From assembly GCA_902826835.1 (NCBI GenBank), contig CADEGH010000001.1, forward strand, positions 124,001 to 188,000: a stretch of DNA of 64,000 nucleotides, given 5' to 3'. Both the position numbers and the translations under genes were made by a program. Every line of letters begins with the position of its first letter. Position 1 is the first letter of the stretch. The notes under the pieces were generated by a model. The model searched no databases. It was not told the DNA's origin and was given only the letters and a program-made list of their open reading frames with translations. The stretch comes from an uncultured bacterium (GTDB taxonomy: Bacteria > Planctomycetota > GCA-002687715). Positions 29,000-38,418 of the stretch are shown here, one piece after another.

Positions 29000-29234
29000 G
29001 ACGCCTCGATCTCCAATCTGTTCCCCCCAAGGGAACCAGGTCACCGCGTGGGTTGATGGAGCGGACTAAAACGCGGTGCCTACGACCGAAGTCGAGGATC
29101 GCTCCTCTTGCGAAGAGCGCGGGGGTGTTCGCAGATTCCGTGCCACTCTGGCCAAAGGCGAAGCCTCGGCCATTCCTTGACCCCTTGAGCATCCAAGTCG
29201 AGCCGATGTCCTCCTCCGTGGACGCTTGCCCAGG

Positions 29235-31322
29235 TCACTGTCCCCCCGAAAAGGACACTCCGAGGATCGTGTCCCCGGGCACGAGCCGGTCGAGGATCTC
29301 GAACCCCTCGATGAGTCGTCCAAATTGGGTGTAGCGCCCGTCCAAATGGGGCGCAGCGGTGTGGCAGAAGAACCACTGACTCCCCCCCGTGTCTTTGCCG
29401 GTCAAGGCCATACCGAGCGAGCCCCTCTCGTAGGGTCGCTCCGAGAGCTCACAGGGAAGGTGCGAGAGGCCCAGGGGAAGAGCCGGAGGCTCGCCCGAGC
29501 CGTCGCCCCGTGGACACCCCGCCTGCGCCACGAAATTGGGCACCACCCGATGAAACAGGAGACCGTCGAAGAATCCGGAGCGGCCGAGAAACACAAAATT
29601 GTCGACGGTGATCGGAGCCTCCTTCGCGAACAACTCGACGCGCAGGGCCCCTCGCGAAGTTTCGATGACCGCCGTTGTCGGCAAATTCCCCAGGCGCGGA
29701 CCGACGAGCCGGAAGCGGTCGAGGCTGGCGCGATTTGGTGCCACCCCGGACGGTGTCTTCGACCCGACTTTCGAGCGGGCGTGGCTCGCGATCGGACGCC
29801 GGGGGTGCGACTCGTAGGTCGAGGCGAGCGGCGCTTGCCCGACCGCGACCAACAGATCGATGACTGCCATCGCCGGCTCCGCGTCCTGAAGAACTGGGCT
29901 CGCCACCGTTGATTCCCATCCCAGTGTGTTGCGAGCCTCCGCCAACTTGGCCTCAGGATTGGCTTTCCACCAGGCCGCGAGGAGGTTGGCCCGCGCCATG
30001 ACGAGTCCGGGGTCTTCCCCGTGCACGGCGAGTTCGTACCGGCCCGAAGTCGTCTCCTGCACCACCTCTGCCGCGTGGAGGTCCGAGAGGCTCAGGCCCT
30101 GGAGAAGCTCCGGCCATTCGGTCGCGACCTCGAGCCCGCCGGCCCGCACTCGGCGATCGGGATCGGTGGTAGCGGCGCGCCGCAGATCGCTCCAAGCGGT
30201 CTCCCGAGGAAGCTGCTTGGACGCCCGCAGTGCCGCCACTCGGAGCGGCCAGGGGTCGACCATTCGAAATCGCGATCGGTGACGGAGGAACCAATCGGGT
30301 TCGAGAGCTGCCGCCGCCAGCAGCGCGGCCCGCTTCACGTCGACGACCAATTCCTCCTCGAGCGCCACGATCGCGAGGGCCGAGAGTCCTCGTCGATCCG
30401 CCGGGACCAAGGATCTGGCCACCGCTTCCGCGCACTCGAAGGCCTCGCGCCGAACCTGCGGGTCGGCACTGCGGATGCGACTGAGGATCGCCGCGCGCGC
30501 GAGCGGAGAGTGCAGGCGACCCAAGGCGCGCAAGGCCTCGACCTGCACCCCTTCGCGCTGGTCATCCATCGCGCACGAGACCAACAGAACGCCAGCCTCG
30601 TCCTTACCCGCCGAAACTCGCCCTAAACATCGCACCGCCATCCACGCGATCTCTTCGTTCTCGTCGACGAGGCTCGGCAGGATGGCCTGGATCAGGGAAT
30701 CGTCCGGGGGAGATTCGGCGCGGCCCGCCCAAAAGAGCGCCGCTCGCCGCAGTTTGGGATCCGACGCCGCTACATGCCGACGGGCGTAGTCGCGGACATC
30801 CAAGTTCGCAACGCGCGGGATCGCCGTGTAAATGGCCGCCTGGGCCTCCGGAGTGCCCTGGTCGAGTTCGGCAAGGATTTTCCTGCTGATGCGGTCCCGC
30901 AGCGGTCCCGGCGCGGGAAGTCGCCCCTGGGCCCCTACGACTCGCGCCAAGGCAGTGCCTCCCCATTTCTCCGCGGCCAGCGCCAGGAGCGTTTCACTCG
31001 GAGTCTGGCTCACCGCAAACCCGAGCGCCGGCGCAAGCGCGCTGGACGAGCCCCATTCGGCGTGGGAAAGCAGCGACTCAAGCCAGCCAGCAAGGGCGGA
31101 GGAACCAACTCGACCGACCGATCGCAGGATCCGCTCCCGCTCGGTGTCCCCTGCCGATCGCTCCCACAAACCTTGCCAAAGCGTAGAGTCGTCGCACCGC
31201 TCCGCCTCGAGCCAAACGCGGACCAAATCGGGATCATCCCCCTGGCTCCAAGGGAGTGGTCCTTCCGAGACTTGAGCCGCGGCGAGTCCAGAAATCAGGA
31301 GCAGACTCAGCCATCGGTTCAT
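29235..31322 (-). CDS. Exported HEAT-repeat protein fused to a cyclophilin-type peptidyl-prolyl isomerase
   Basis: A 695-aa protein. The signal peptide MNRWLSLLLISGLAAAQ is followed by about 500 residues of HEAT-like helical repeats (for example LVDENEEIAWMAVRCLGRV and VQVEALRALGRLHSPLARAA). The C-terminal 155 residues are a cyclophilin domain with catalytic Arg in LLFHRVVPNFVAQAG and the binding-site segments SLGMAL, GGSQWFFCH and YTQFGRLIEG. It should be a periplasmic foldase whose repeats choose clients or partners. The ATG overlaps the stop of the phosphomutase gene upstream (ATGA). A frame open to 31481 is antisense to that gene's end and was not used. Confidence 0.88.
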   Translation of the reverse strand: MNRWLSLLLISGLAAAQVSEGPLPWSQGDDPDLVRVWLEAERCDDSTLWQGLWERSAGDTERERILRSVGRVGSSALAGWLESLLSHAEWGSSSALAPALGFAVSQTPSETLLALAAEKWGGTALARVVGAQGRLPAPGPLRDRISRKILAELDQGTPEAQAAIYTAIPRVANLDVRDYARRHVAASDPKLRRAALFWAGRAESPPDDSLIQAILPSLVDENEEIAWMAVRCLGRVSAGKDEAGVLLVSCAMDDQREGVQVEALRALGRLHSPLARAAILSRIRSADPQVRREAFECAEAVARSLVPADRRGLSALAIVALEEELVVDVKRAALLAAAALEPDWFLRHRSRFRMVDPWPLRVAALRASKQLPRETAWSDLRRAATTDPDRRVRAGGLEVATEWPELLQGLSLSDLHAAEVVQETTSGRYELAVHGEDPGLVMARANLLAAWWKANPEAKLAEARNTLGWESTVASPVLQDAEPAMAVIDLLVAVGQAPLASTYESHPRRPIASHARSKVGSKTPSGVAPNRASLDRFRLVGPRLGNLPTTAVIETSRGALRVELFAKEAPITVDNFVFLGRSGFFDGLLFHRVVPNFVAQAGCPRGDGSGEPPALPLGLSHLPCELSERPYERGSLGMALTGKDTGGSQWFFCHTAAPHLDGRYTQFGRLIEGFEILDRLVPGDTILGVSFSGGQ

Positions 31323-32704
31323 GGACGTGTCTCCTCGATGAGAACGGCGGTTTGGACCTCCGGGAAGGGCCGCAGCGCCTCGAGAAGAAGGCCGCAGGCC
31401 GAGTCCAGCGCCGCTTGGTCTCGGGCCTCGAACCTCACCGTCAGATTCGGAGTGGTGTTGCTGGCCCTCACCAGGAACCAACCCCCGGGAACTCGCACGC
31501 GAGCGCCGTCCAGATCCAGGACTTCGAAACGGGCCTGAAAATGACGTACCAACTCGGCCACAATGTGGAACTTCCGGTCATCCGGGCACGGAACCTTGAT
31601 CTCTGCGGTGCTCGCGAGCTTGGGGAAAGTCCGAAACAGGTCGGACACCACCCCGCCGCTCCGATCGAGGATGCCGAGGAAGTAAAGCGCGGAGTACAAA
31701 CTGTCGTCGATCGGCACGTAGCCACGGTTGAACACGATGTGCCCGGAGAGTTCGCCCCCGAGGATGGCGTCCTCTTTCTTCACGTCACGCTTCAGCAGGC
31801 TGTGGCCGGTCTCCCCCATCACCGGGATTCCCCCCAAGCGGCGGACCTCCTCGGTAAGGAAGTCCGAGCACTTCACGTCGAAACGAATCTTGCTTCCCGG
31901 ATATTTCGCCAAGAGGTCCTTGGCAAAGAGGGCCACGATCCAATCCGCGGAGATCTTCCGGCCTCGCTCGTCCAAGATGCCCACCCGGTCCCCGTCGCCA
32001 TCGAAGCCGAGTCCCAAGTCGAGCCCCTTCGCCACCACGAGCTTCGCTAGATCCGCCATGTACTTGGGCACTTCGGGATCCGGCAGATGATTGGGGAAAT
32101 CACCGTCCGGCTCGCAGTAGAGGGGGACGACCTCGATTTCGAGGCGCTCCAAGATCGGAGTCACGACCGGGCCCATCACCCCATTCCCACAGTCCACGCC
32201 CACCCGAAAACGGCGCCCGAACGCAAAACGTGGTACGAGGTCCCGTTCGTAGTCGGCCACGTAAGGGCAGGACTCGATCGTCCCGTTACCAGTCTCGAAA
32301 TCGCGAGCCTCCGCCATCGTGCGTAACGAGGTGATCCCCTCACCGTACAGCGAGGAGGCACCCAGGCAGACCTTGAGGCCGTTGTCCTCCCTCGGATTGT
32401 GGCTTCCGGTCACCATGATGCCGCCACCCAAGGAGCGGCGATAGAGCGCGTGGTAGAGCACGGGAGTGGGGACGACCCCGAGATCCGATACCCGGATTCC
32501 CGCCTTGGCGAGCCCCGAGGCCGCGGCGGCCGCGAGCCGCGGTGAACTGTGCCTCACATCGCGCCCGACCGCGGCGGTGACCGCGCCCGCGCGGCGGATC
32601 TTGGTCCCGAGCGCTTGGCCCACCAGTTCAGCCGTCTCGACGGTGAGCTCGGTCAGGGCCCTCCCACGAATGTCGTACATGCGAAAAATCGAAGCTTGGA
32701 GCAT
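31319..32704 (-). CDS. Phosphohexomutase family enzyme (phosphomannomutase/phosphoglucomutase type)
   Basis: A 461-aa alpha-D-phosphohexomutase. The phosphoserine loop is TGSHNPREDNGLK (Ser in place of the more usual TASHNP context), the metal loop is GFDGDGDRVG, the sugar loop is GELSGH, and the C-terminal phosphate-binding loop is RASNTTPNLTVRFE. The length fits bacterial PMM/PGM. Starts at 32704 and 32713 are possible; GGGAAGGG favours 32704. It normally serves nucleotide-sugar synthesis. Here it is divergent from the nucleoside transporter and PNP genes, and no DeoB-type phosphopentomutase is in the window, so it may also act on (deoxy)ribose phosphates; that is inference. Confidence 0.88.
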   Translation of the reverse strand: MLQASIFRMYDIRGRALTELTVETAELVGQALGTKIRRAGAVTAAVGRDVRHSSPRLAAAAASGLAKAGIRVSDLGVVPTPVLYHALYRRSLGGGIMVTGSHNPREDNGLKVCLGASSLYGEGITSLRTMAEARDFETGNGTIESCPYVADYERDLVPRFAFGRRFRVGVDCGNGVMGPVVTPILERLEIEVVPLYCEPDGDFPNHLPDPEVPKYMADLAKLVVAKGLDLGLGFDGDGDRVGILDERGRKISADWIVALFAKDLLAKYPGSKIRFDVKCSDFLTEEVRRLGGIPVMGETGHSLLKRDVKKEDAILGGELSGHIVFNRGYVPIDDSLYSALYFLGILDRSGGVVSDLFRTFPKLASTAEIKVPCPDDRKFHIVAELVRHFQARFEVLDLDGARVRVPGGWFLVRASNTTPNLTVRFEARDQAALDSACGLLLEALRPFPEVQTAVLIEETRP

Positions 32705-32857
32705 CGGGTCCATCCCTTCCCGGAGTTTCGACTCGCGACCTGGGCTCGCTCTTTTCGTGAGCCGCACTTCGGGTCTCGGATGCTACCGACTTGCGAGGTC
32801 GACGAGTTCCGAGACGGCCCCGCCGGCAAGGCGTTCCGGCTGCTACGCTCCTCGCCT

Positions 32858-34147
32858 ATGCCCTACCTCCGCGCGCTTCTCGGGCTCGCCTTTTTCGTAG
32901 CCATCGGTTGGCTTCTCTCCGAAGACCGGCGCCGCATCTCTTGGCGCATCGTGGGGTTCGGCGTGGCCCTCCAGGTCTTGATTGGCTTGATCCTCCGCAC
33001 CGATATCGGAGCGGCCGGCCTCCAGCATTTCTCAGAGGGAGTCACCAAGTTCCTCTCCTTTGGCAACAAGGGCAGTGAATTCGTGTTTGGCCCCCTCGGC
33101 GTCTTTCAACCCGGAGCGACGCCGTCCGAACCCGTGTCCTGGTACGCCCCCTGGGGTTTGACCGAAGGACAGTCCGCGGGTTGGCCGATCGTGCTCGCGT
33201 TCCGCGCCCTGCCGATCATCATCTTCTTCTCGGCCGTGATGGCGATCCTCTACCACCTCGGCATCGTCCAAGCCGTGGTCTATCTCTTGGCCCGAGTCAT
33301 GACCGGTCTGATGCGAGTGTCCGGCGCCGAGTCGCTCGCGATGGCCGCCAATGTCTTCGTCGGGCAGACCGAAGCTCCGCTCGTGATCAAACCCTATCTG
33401 GCCAAGATGACCCGCTCCGAGTTGATGGCGCTCATGACCGGCGGGTTTGCGACCATCGCCGGTTCAGTCTTGGCCGCTTACCTAGGCATGCTCGGATCGA
33501 GCTACGCGGGCCATCTCTTGGCGGCCAGTCTGATGTCCGCCCCCGCGGCCTTTGTCATGGCGAAATTGATGGTTCCTGAAACCGCTCGGTCGGAAACCGC
33601 CGGACGGGTGCAGTGGCGCATCGAACGAACTTCCACCAATTTGCTCGACGCCGCCGCTACCGGCACAACGGACGGACTGAAACTCTATTTGAATGTCCTG
33701 GCCATGCTCATCGCCTTCGTGAGTCTGGTCGCGGTGGTGGACTGGCCGCTCTCGAGCCTGATCATCGATGGCGAAGCGCTGACCCTGAGGCGCCTCCTGG
33801 GATGGTTGTTCTTTCCCGTGGCTTGGATCATGGGGGTAGCCACCGACGAATGCCTGGCGTTCGGAAGCTTGCTCGGCACCAAGTTGGGCATCAACGAGTT
33901 TGTCGCCTACATGGATCTCGCCGCCGCCAAGAACGCCGGACTGTCCGAACGATCCTCCGTGATGGCCGCCTACGCCCTCTGCGGTTTCGCCAATTTTTCC
34001 TCGATCGGAATCCAGATCGGAGGCATCGGGGCCCTCGTCCCGGAGCGACGTGAGGATCTCTCACGCTTAGCCTTGAGGGCCATGCTCGCGGGGGCAGCCG
34101 CATCCTGGATGACCGCGACCATCGCCGGAGGATTCATCCATGAATAA
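32858..34147 (+). CDS. nupC: Concentrative nucleoside transporter (CNT/NupC family)
   Basis: A 429-aa inner-membrane symporter for nucleosides. The family core is evident: ANVFVGQTEAPLVIKPYL and MTGGFATIAGSVLAAYLGML form the substrate and ion site, and GFANFSSIGIQIGGIGAL lies in the second repeat. About 9-10 membrane helices are predicted. ATG 32858 lacks a clear ribosome site. The final codons overlap the start of the PNP gene by 8 bp, so uptake and phosphorolysis are made from one message. The substrate range cannot be told from sequence. Confidence 0.93.
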   Translation: MPYLRALLGLAFFVAIGWLLSEDRRRISWRIVGFGVALQVLIGLILRTDIGAAGLQHFSEGVTKFLSFGNKGSEFVFGPLGVFQPGATPSEPVSWYAPWGLTEGQSAGWPIVLAFRALPIIIFFSAVMAILYHLGIVQAVVYLLARVMTGLMRVSGAESLAMAANVFVGQTEAPLVIKPYLAKMTRSELMALMTGGFATIAGSVLAAYLGMLGSSYAGHLLAASLMSAPAAFVMAKLMVPETARSETAGRVQWRIERTSTNLLDAAATGTTDGLKLYLNVLAMLIAFVSLVAVVDWPLSSLIIDGEALTLRRLLGWLFFPVAWIMGVATDECLAFGSLLGTKLGINEFVAYMDLAAAKNAGLSERSSVMAAYALCGFANFSSIGIQIGGIGALVPERREDLSRLALRAMLAGAAASWMTATIAGGFIHE

Positions 34148-34988
34148 ACGCCCCTCCATACCTGCCGATCTCGTGCCCGAGGCCCTGCGGTTCGCGCTGG
34201 CGGATCCCCCCGTCGTCGGCATGATCTTGGGGTCGGGACTCGGACACATCGCGAATGCCATCGAGGCTCCGATCAAGGTGCCAGCCAGCGCGATTCCGAA
34301 TTACCCCGCTTCAACCGTCGCCGGGCACGAGGGGGTCTTTGTCGTCGGAAGATTGGCGGGTCACCGCGCCATCGTGCTCAAGGGGCGGGTCCATAGTTAC
34401 GAGGGTCACTCGATGGCCGCGGTGGCCACCCCCGTACGAATCTTTGCCGCCTTGGGAGTTCGCTTCGTCGTCCTCACCAACGCCGCCGGAGGAATCAACC
34501 GGGATTTCCAGCCGGGGGACCTGATGGCAATCACGGACCACCTGAACCTCACGCGCCAATCTCCCCTCACCGGCCGCAATGCGGATGAATACGGCCCTCG
34601 TTTCCCTGACCAGAGCCAGGTGTATCCGCCGTCCCTGCGACAGGCCCTGCGCGACCACGCGGAGAAGCAGGGGGTCAAGATGCACACGGGGGTCTACGCT
34701 TGTCTCCCTGGTCCCGAATACGAGACGCCGGCGGAAATTCGCATGCTCCGCATTCTCGGGGCCGATGCAGTGGGAATGTCGACGGTGCCGGAGGCGACCA
34801 CCGCCGCGCATGCGGGAATCCCCGTCCTGGGGGTGTCGATGATTTCCAATCTCGCGGCGGGAATTTCAAAGGCCGCGCTTTCCCACACGGAGGTCCTCGA
34901 ATGTGCGGAGAAGGCCGGGGCAACCCTCGGGCAGCTCCTCGCCGGGGCCTTGCCGGCACTCTGCCACAGCCTACCGAAGAGTCGCTGA
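34140..34988 (+). CDS. punA: Purine nucleoside phosphorylase (trimeric, PunA/human-type)
   Basis: A 282-aa enzyme that splits purine (deoxy)nucleosides with phosphate into base and (deoxy)ribose 1-phosphate. Signatures are MILGSGLGHIA, VAGHEG, KGRVHSYEGH, LTNAAGGINRDFQPGDLM, ACLPGPEYETPAEI and GMSTVPEATTAAHAGIPVLG. SMISNLAAG near the end carries the Asn expected to bind the base. It overlaps nupC by 8 bp. Together with cdd, uridine phosphorylase and deoC further along, it forms a nucleoside salvage or catabolic set. Confidence 0.95.
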   Translation: MNKRPSIPADLVPEALRFALADPPVVGMILGSGLGHIANAIEAPIKVPASAIPNYPASTVAGHEGVFVVGRLAGHRAIVLKGRVHSYEGHSMAAVATPVRIFAALGVRFVVLTNAAGGINRDFQPGDLMAITDHLNLTRQSPLTGRNADEYGPRFPDQSQVYPPSLRQALRDHAEKQGVKMHTGVYACLPGPEYETPAEIRMLRILGADAVGMSTVPEATTAAHAGIPVLGVSMISNLAAGISKAALSHTEVLECAEKAGATLGQLLAGALPALCHSLPKSR

Positions 34989-35101
34989 GGGTCAGCGACC
35001 ATCGGCCTCGCATCGCGATTCCGGCAAGGCCACCGGGATGACTCAATGCCCACCCCGAGGCAGGACGCGGGAGACACTCCGCGCCTTCAATCAGCGGCTA
35101 T

Positions 35102-36277
35102 TCAACGCGCCGTCTGGATTTCCGCGATGGCCGCCGACGCCGCCTGCCGGACGAGTTCACTTCCGTCCTGGGAAAGCTCGGCCAGTAATTCGGTTCCTTG
35201 TTTGGTACCCAGCCCTTTGATGGCGTTGCAAACCGCCACTCTAATCGGATCGCTCTCATGTTGGGCCAGTTGAGCGAGCCCTGTCATCCACTGGTGGCGG
35301 AAGTACGGGTGATTACCGGCCTCCCGCAGGCCGGCGGCAATGCGGGCAGGCTCCCTGGAACGCAGGTCACCGAGGACCCGCGCGCCGTTTCGGGACCACC
35401 ACTGCTCCTCCTTGTTGAGCCAATCCGTCCATATGCTCCGGGTCGCGAGGATCTGCACCCCGAATATCCGAGAGAGGGACCACGCCGCGTTATTCCGAGT
35501 CTGCTGGTCGTCGGAATCAAGCAACTCGCAGAGGAATGGCGCACTACCTTCGTCACGGATCCAGCCTGCGGCCAGCGCTGCGGTTCTGCGGAGAGGTTCC
35601 GAAGGGCTCCGCAAGTGCTCTTGGACTTCGCTCCGTAGCGCATCGTTGCCGGATCCCGGCGCGAGATCCCGGAGCCGGCACGCCACCGCGTTCAATGTCG
35701 ACGGGTCGGCCAGTTGGCCGCGTCGGATCAAAGCCGCGAGCAGGCTGTCGTCGAGCGCGGGATCCACTCCCAAGACCTCGTGGAGGGCTCGCGTTCGCGG
35801 CATGGCAGCCAGTCCGGGTGATGCGATCGACTCGCAGAGGAGACCCCGCATCCGCACTCCCTCATGGCGTCGTACCAAAGCGACCAGTGCCCTGATCGAA
35901 GCGTCGGCGACGCCGGGCCTCACGTCGTCGAGGGACCTCACGATCGCCTTGATGGCCAACACTCTTCCCCGCGCTCCGAGGCGCTCGATCAGCCGGACAC
36001 AAAAGCGCTGGCTCCTTCGGCCCGAAAAGGCGAAGTCGATGGTCCGGGGATGCCCTTCCTCTAGCAACCTCAGCACACTTTGCTCGGTAATCCACGGTAA
36101 CCAACGGGCGGTCAGGGCGAGGCCCATTCGCGCTCCCCCCAGATCGCCGATGCCGGGGGATTGGCACACGGCCGACGACGCGATCGCAAGCAGCAACGTC
36201 CCCACGAGCCGGCGCGGAACGAATCCGAGCGGCCCTGCCGAGCTGGAAGCCCCTTGTGCCAGCGATCGGAGTCTCAA
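35102..36277 (-). CDS. HEAT-repeat protein with N-terminal signal
   Basis: A 391-aa protein. A signal-like segment (RRLVGTLLLAIASSAVCQ, about 22-39) precedes repeated helical pairs, such as EPLRRTAALAAGWIRDEGSA, DDQQTRNNAAWSLSRIFG and DPIRVAVCNAIKGLG. There is no catalytic motif. The start is uncertain: the frame opens with TTG at 36277, and no in-frame ATG lies before the signal segment. It is the last gene of a minus-strand group that begins with two pilin-like genes and a PilX-like gene, so a role as scaffold for that fibre is reasonable. A long plus-strand frame opposite it is an antisense shadow. Confidence 0.7.
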   Translation of the reverse strand: MRLRSLAQGASSSAGPLGFVPRRLVGTLLLAIASSAVCQSPGIGDLGGARMGLALTARWLPWITEQSVLRLLEEGHPRTIDFAFSGRRSQRFCVRLIERLGARGRVLAIKAIVRSLDDVRPGVADASIRALVALVRRHEGVRMRGLLCESIASPGLAAMPRTRALHEVLGVDPALDDSLLAALIRRGQLADPSTLNAVACRLRDLAPGSGNDALRSEVQEHLRSPSEPLRRTAALAAGWIRDEGSAPFLCELLDSDDQQTRNNAAWSLSRIFGVQILATRSIWTDWLNKEEQWWSRNGARVLGDLRSREPARIAAGLREAGNHPYFRHQWMTGLAQLAQHESDPIRVAVCNAIKGLGTKQGTELLAELSQDGSELVRQAASAAIAEIQTAR

Positions 36278-36361
36278 CTCACCACTGCTCCTTGGATGGA
36301 ATGGTCTGGTCAGTTATCCATGGGTTTCGAAGGTGTCACGGCTGCGTTCGGTCCTGCGTTC

Positions 36362-37759
36362 TCAGCGCTTGGGTGATGGGACCCCCTGGGGCCCGCTGCC
36401 GGTGGGAGGCCGGTCTCCGCTGCCATGGGATTCGAGGACATGCTGCATGCTGGCTTGTACCGCAGCCTTGCTCCAAGTGAGGAGACTCCAAAGCGAGGGA
36501 GGCCCGGCCCCGCCTTGCCCCGACCAAAGCCCGGCCAGCCCGCTGCCCAAAGGAAGTAGCAAGCGGCGCAGTTGTTCGTCGAAATGGATCCAGGAGTTAC
36601 CTGTCATGCGGACTCTCTCCGCGTACACGGCCCCGAATACCTGAGCCTGATCCGTGACGTGAACCAGGCCTTGGGGCGCGTAAAGCACACCATTGAGCTG
36701 AGACTGCTGGCCAATCAGCAACGGGAGCGCAGGATTCCCAGTCGGGCCGGGAAATCCCGTGATGTTATCCGTGGAAATAAAGAGCATGTTCTCGTGCGGA
36801 TGGTCGCTATCCGTCTCGATCGACGAGGTTCCGCGCATTTGGAAGGAGCCTCGGAAGTACCAGATCACCGGACCCGCCGAGGCGTCTATGTCGATTTCGG
36901 CGTCGCTGTCCGTGAGGAATGTATCGACCATGATGGTCGCGGGACCGGTTATCGTCAAATCGCTGTCGTCGAGGACTTTCAAATCGCTGAATCGATAGGT
37001 TCCCGAGGGAAGGTCCACGACGTCTGACCCGCTTAGATGCAAGGGAGATGCGGTCATCGCCAAGAGCTCGGGCGGCTCCGTGACGTCGGGCATCGCGAGA
37101 GTCCTGGAATCCGGAGTGGTCGCTCCCGCCACGAAGTTCGTGGGAAGCAGATTAATGGGACTCACCGCGGAAGTCTGGGCATTGCCGAAGATCGAGGCAT
37201 TGATGCCCAGGTCAATTCCCGAATTGCCGTAGACATGGCCTCCCGCGCGTGCGTAGGGCACCCCACTCCTCGTATTTGTGGCCTGGGAACCGTAGTCCCC
37301 CAGGCTCGAGTCCCAACTGTCGACGGAGGCAGACTCCAGCACCTCCATGGCGGTCAGAGCCCCTGCCGCTTTCCTGAAGTAACCACCGTTCGGGTCGACC
37401 CCGATGGTGGCTTCGATGGCGTGGGTCGCGTTACCGAGTTTCGCTTTCACGAGCAAGGTGTAGAGGTCGGCGGAATGTTCGTGTGCCTGCACGTAGTACT
37501 GCCCGCCCGAGAATTGGATGGGCTGGGTTTCGGAACCGAGATTTCCGTCGCCTCCGCCCGTCAATTGCGACATGGCGTCGCTGAGCCCGGCTTCCGCGAT
37601 ATAGAACACCTGGAGCTGGCGCTCCGAGCGCAGGTGTTCTTGGTGCTCCGAGGCCGTGATGGTGAGAAAGGCCCCCGCCAGCGCCGACAGGAGAATCACC
37701 AGGTTCAGACAGAGAACGAGCATCGTTCCCTGGTCGGGCCGCAGTGGTTTTGGGTACAT
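36362..37759 (-). CDS. PilX-like pilus assembly protein
   Basis: A 465-aa protein with a type IV pilin-like N-terminus lacking a positive leader of normal form: MYPKPLRPDQGTMLVLCLNL, then a hydrophobic helix and ASEHQEHLRSERQLQVFYIA. This is the layout of PilX/GspK-type tip proteins, which also lack Glu5. The large globular part is Asp/Ser/Thr-rich with beta-helix-like patterns such as SDLKVLDDSDLTITGPATIM; a late segment GNPALPLLIGQQSQLNGVLY resembles DUF7305-type domains. ATG 37759 follows GAGG by 7 nt. It lies 14 bp after the pilin-like gene upstream. Confidence 0.75.
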   Translation of the reverse strand: MYPKPLRPDQGTMLVLCLNLVILLSALAGAFLTITASEHQEHLRSERQLQVFYIAEAGLSDAMSQLTGGGDGNLGSETQPIQFSGGQYYVQAHEHSADLYTLLVKAKLGNATHAIEATIGVDPNGGYFRKAAGALTAMEVLESASVDSWDSSLGDYGSQATNTRSGVPYARAGGHVYGNSGIDLGINASIFGNAQTSAVSPINLLPTNFVAGATTPDSRTLAMPDVTEPPELLAMTASPLHLSGSDVVDLPSGTYRFSDLKVLDDSDLTITGPATIMVDTFLTDSDAEIDIDASAGPVIWYFRGSFQMRGTSSIETDSDHPHENMLFISTDNITGFPGPTGNPALPLLIGQQSQLNGVLYAPQGLVHVTDQAQVFGAVYAERVRMTGNSWIHFDEQLRRLLLPLGSGLAGLWSGQGGAGPPSLWSLLTWSKAAVQASMQHVLESHGSGDRPPTGSGPQGVPSPKR

Positions 37760-37773
37760 GGTTGGACCTCGCA

Positions 37774-38418
37774 TCAGTTGCGCACCGCAACTGCGGATTC
37801 GAATGTGCGGATGACACGGTGTCCGTCGGACACCGCGCGCTCCAGGGTGAGAACGACGGAAATCACGGAGCCGACACGGTGAAAGGCCAAACCCGGCTCG
37901 TCGACGAGTCCGTTGCCATTGTTGTCGAGCAGATCCGGCCACTCCCCCTCCAAATAGGACGAGATGCCGCCCGCGAGTTCGACGGGATCGTCCTCGACAC
38001 CTCCGGTGGTCGTGATCAACACAAGCCGGAGTTCATCGACGAGTCCGTCCCCGTCGTTGTCCGATCCGTCTTCGAGTTCTCCGTCCTCGAGGATCAACTC
38101 GAGGCGAATCACCGGCCCGTACTCCACCTCGCCGTCGAGGTAGCCCACGACCCGGTTGTAGGCCAAGGTACTCGAACCGACGGTCGCGAGGCTCGCGGGA
38201 CTCAGGGTAGAAAGCGCGACGGACTGCAGCTCAGCGGTCACTCGATCAAGAAGTCTTCGACCTTCGGCATCGAGACTGGACAGCGCGATGCCGACCCGGA
38301 AGGCCCGGGTGGAGGCGGAGATGAGGCCCGACAAACTCGCCCCAATTCCGACGAACAGGGCAAATGCGACCAACGCCTCGACCAAGCTCATTCCGGATTC
38401 CCGAGGGCGAGGATTCAC
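37774..38418 (-). CDS. Minor pilin with two Ca-loop-like motifs
   Basis: A 214-aa prepilin. The short leader NPRPRESG ends at the prepilin-peptidase site (G9 | M10), followed by SLVEALVAFALFVGIG with Glu at mature position 5. The globular domain contains two calcium-loop-like sequences of DxDxDG or similar form: DNDGDGLVDE (120-129) and DNNGNGLVDE (165-174). The GTG start at 38418 has GGAGG 5 nt upstream and overlaps the upstream stop (GTGA). Its position second in the operon resembles PilV/PilW-type minor pilins of a type IV pilus or related pseudopilus. Confidence 0.82.
   Translation of the reverse strand: MNPRPRESGMSLVEALVAFALFVGIGASLSGLISASTRAFRVGIALSSLDAEGRRLLDRVTAELQSVALSTLSPASLATVGSSTLAYNRVVGYLDGEVEYGPVIRLELILEDGELEDGSDNDGDGLVDELRLVLITTTGGVEDDPVELAGGISSYLEGEWPDLLDNNGNGLVDEPGLAFHRVGSVISVVLTLERAVSDGHRVIRTFESAVAVRN

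Noticed and set aside
28950..29000. tRNA-like T-arm (GGGGTTCGCACCCC)
   Set aside because: No D-arm, anticodon arm or matching acceptor stem fits around it; the 11-bp stem is better read as a terminator.
29080..29376. Frame shift extending the HEAT-cyclophilin protein past its stop
   Set aside because: The cyclophilin domain already ends normally at the stop at 29235; the other frame shows no cyclophilin or HEAT continuation.
32729..32796. Near-identical 10-bp direct repeats (CGACTCGCGA and CGACTTGCGA) between the phosphomutase and nupC
   Set aside because: Short, with one mismatch and 58 bp apart in GC-rich DNA; expected by chance often enough that I do not call an operator.
35340..36644. 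434-codon plus-strand frame opposite the HEAT-repeat gene
   Set aside because: Arg/Ser-rich with no domain pattern; the minus frame shows HEAT repeats and a signal segment.
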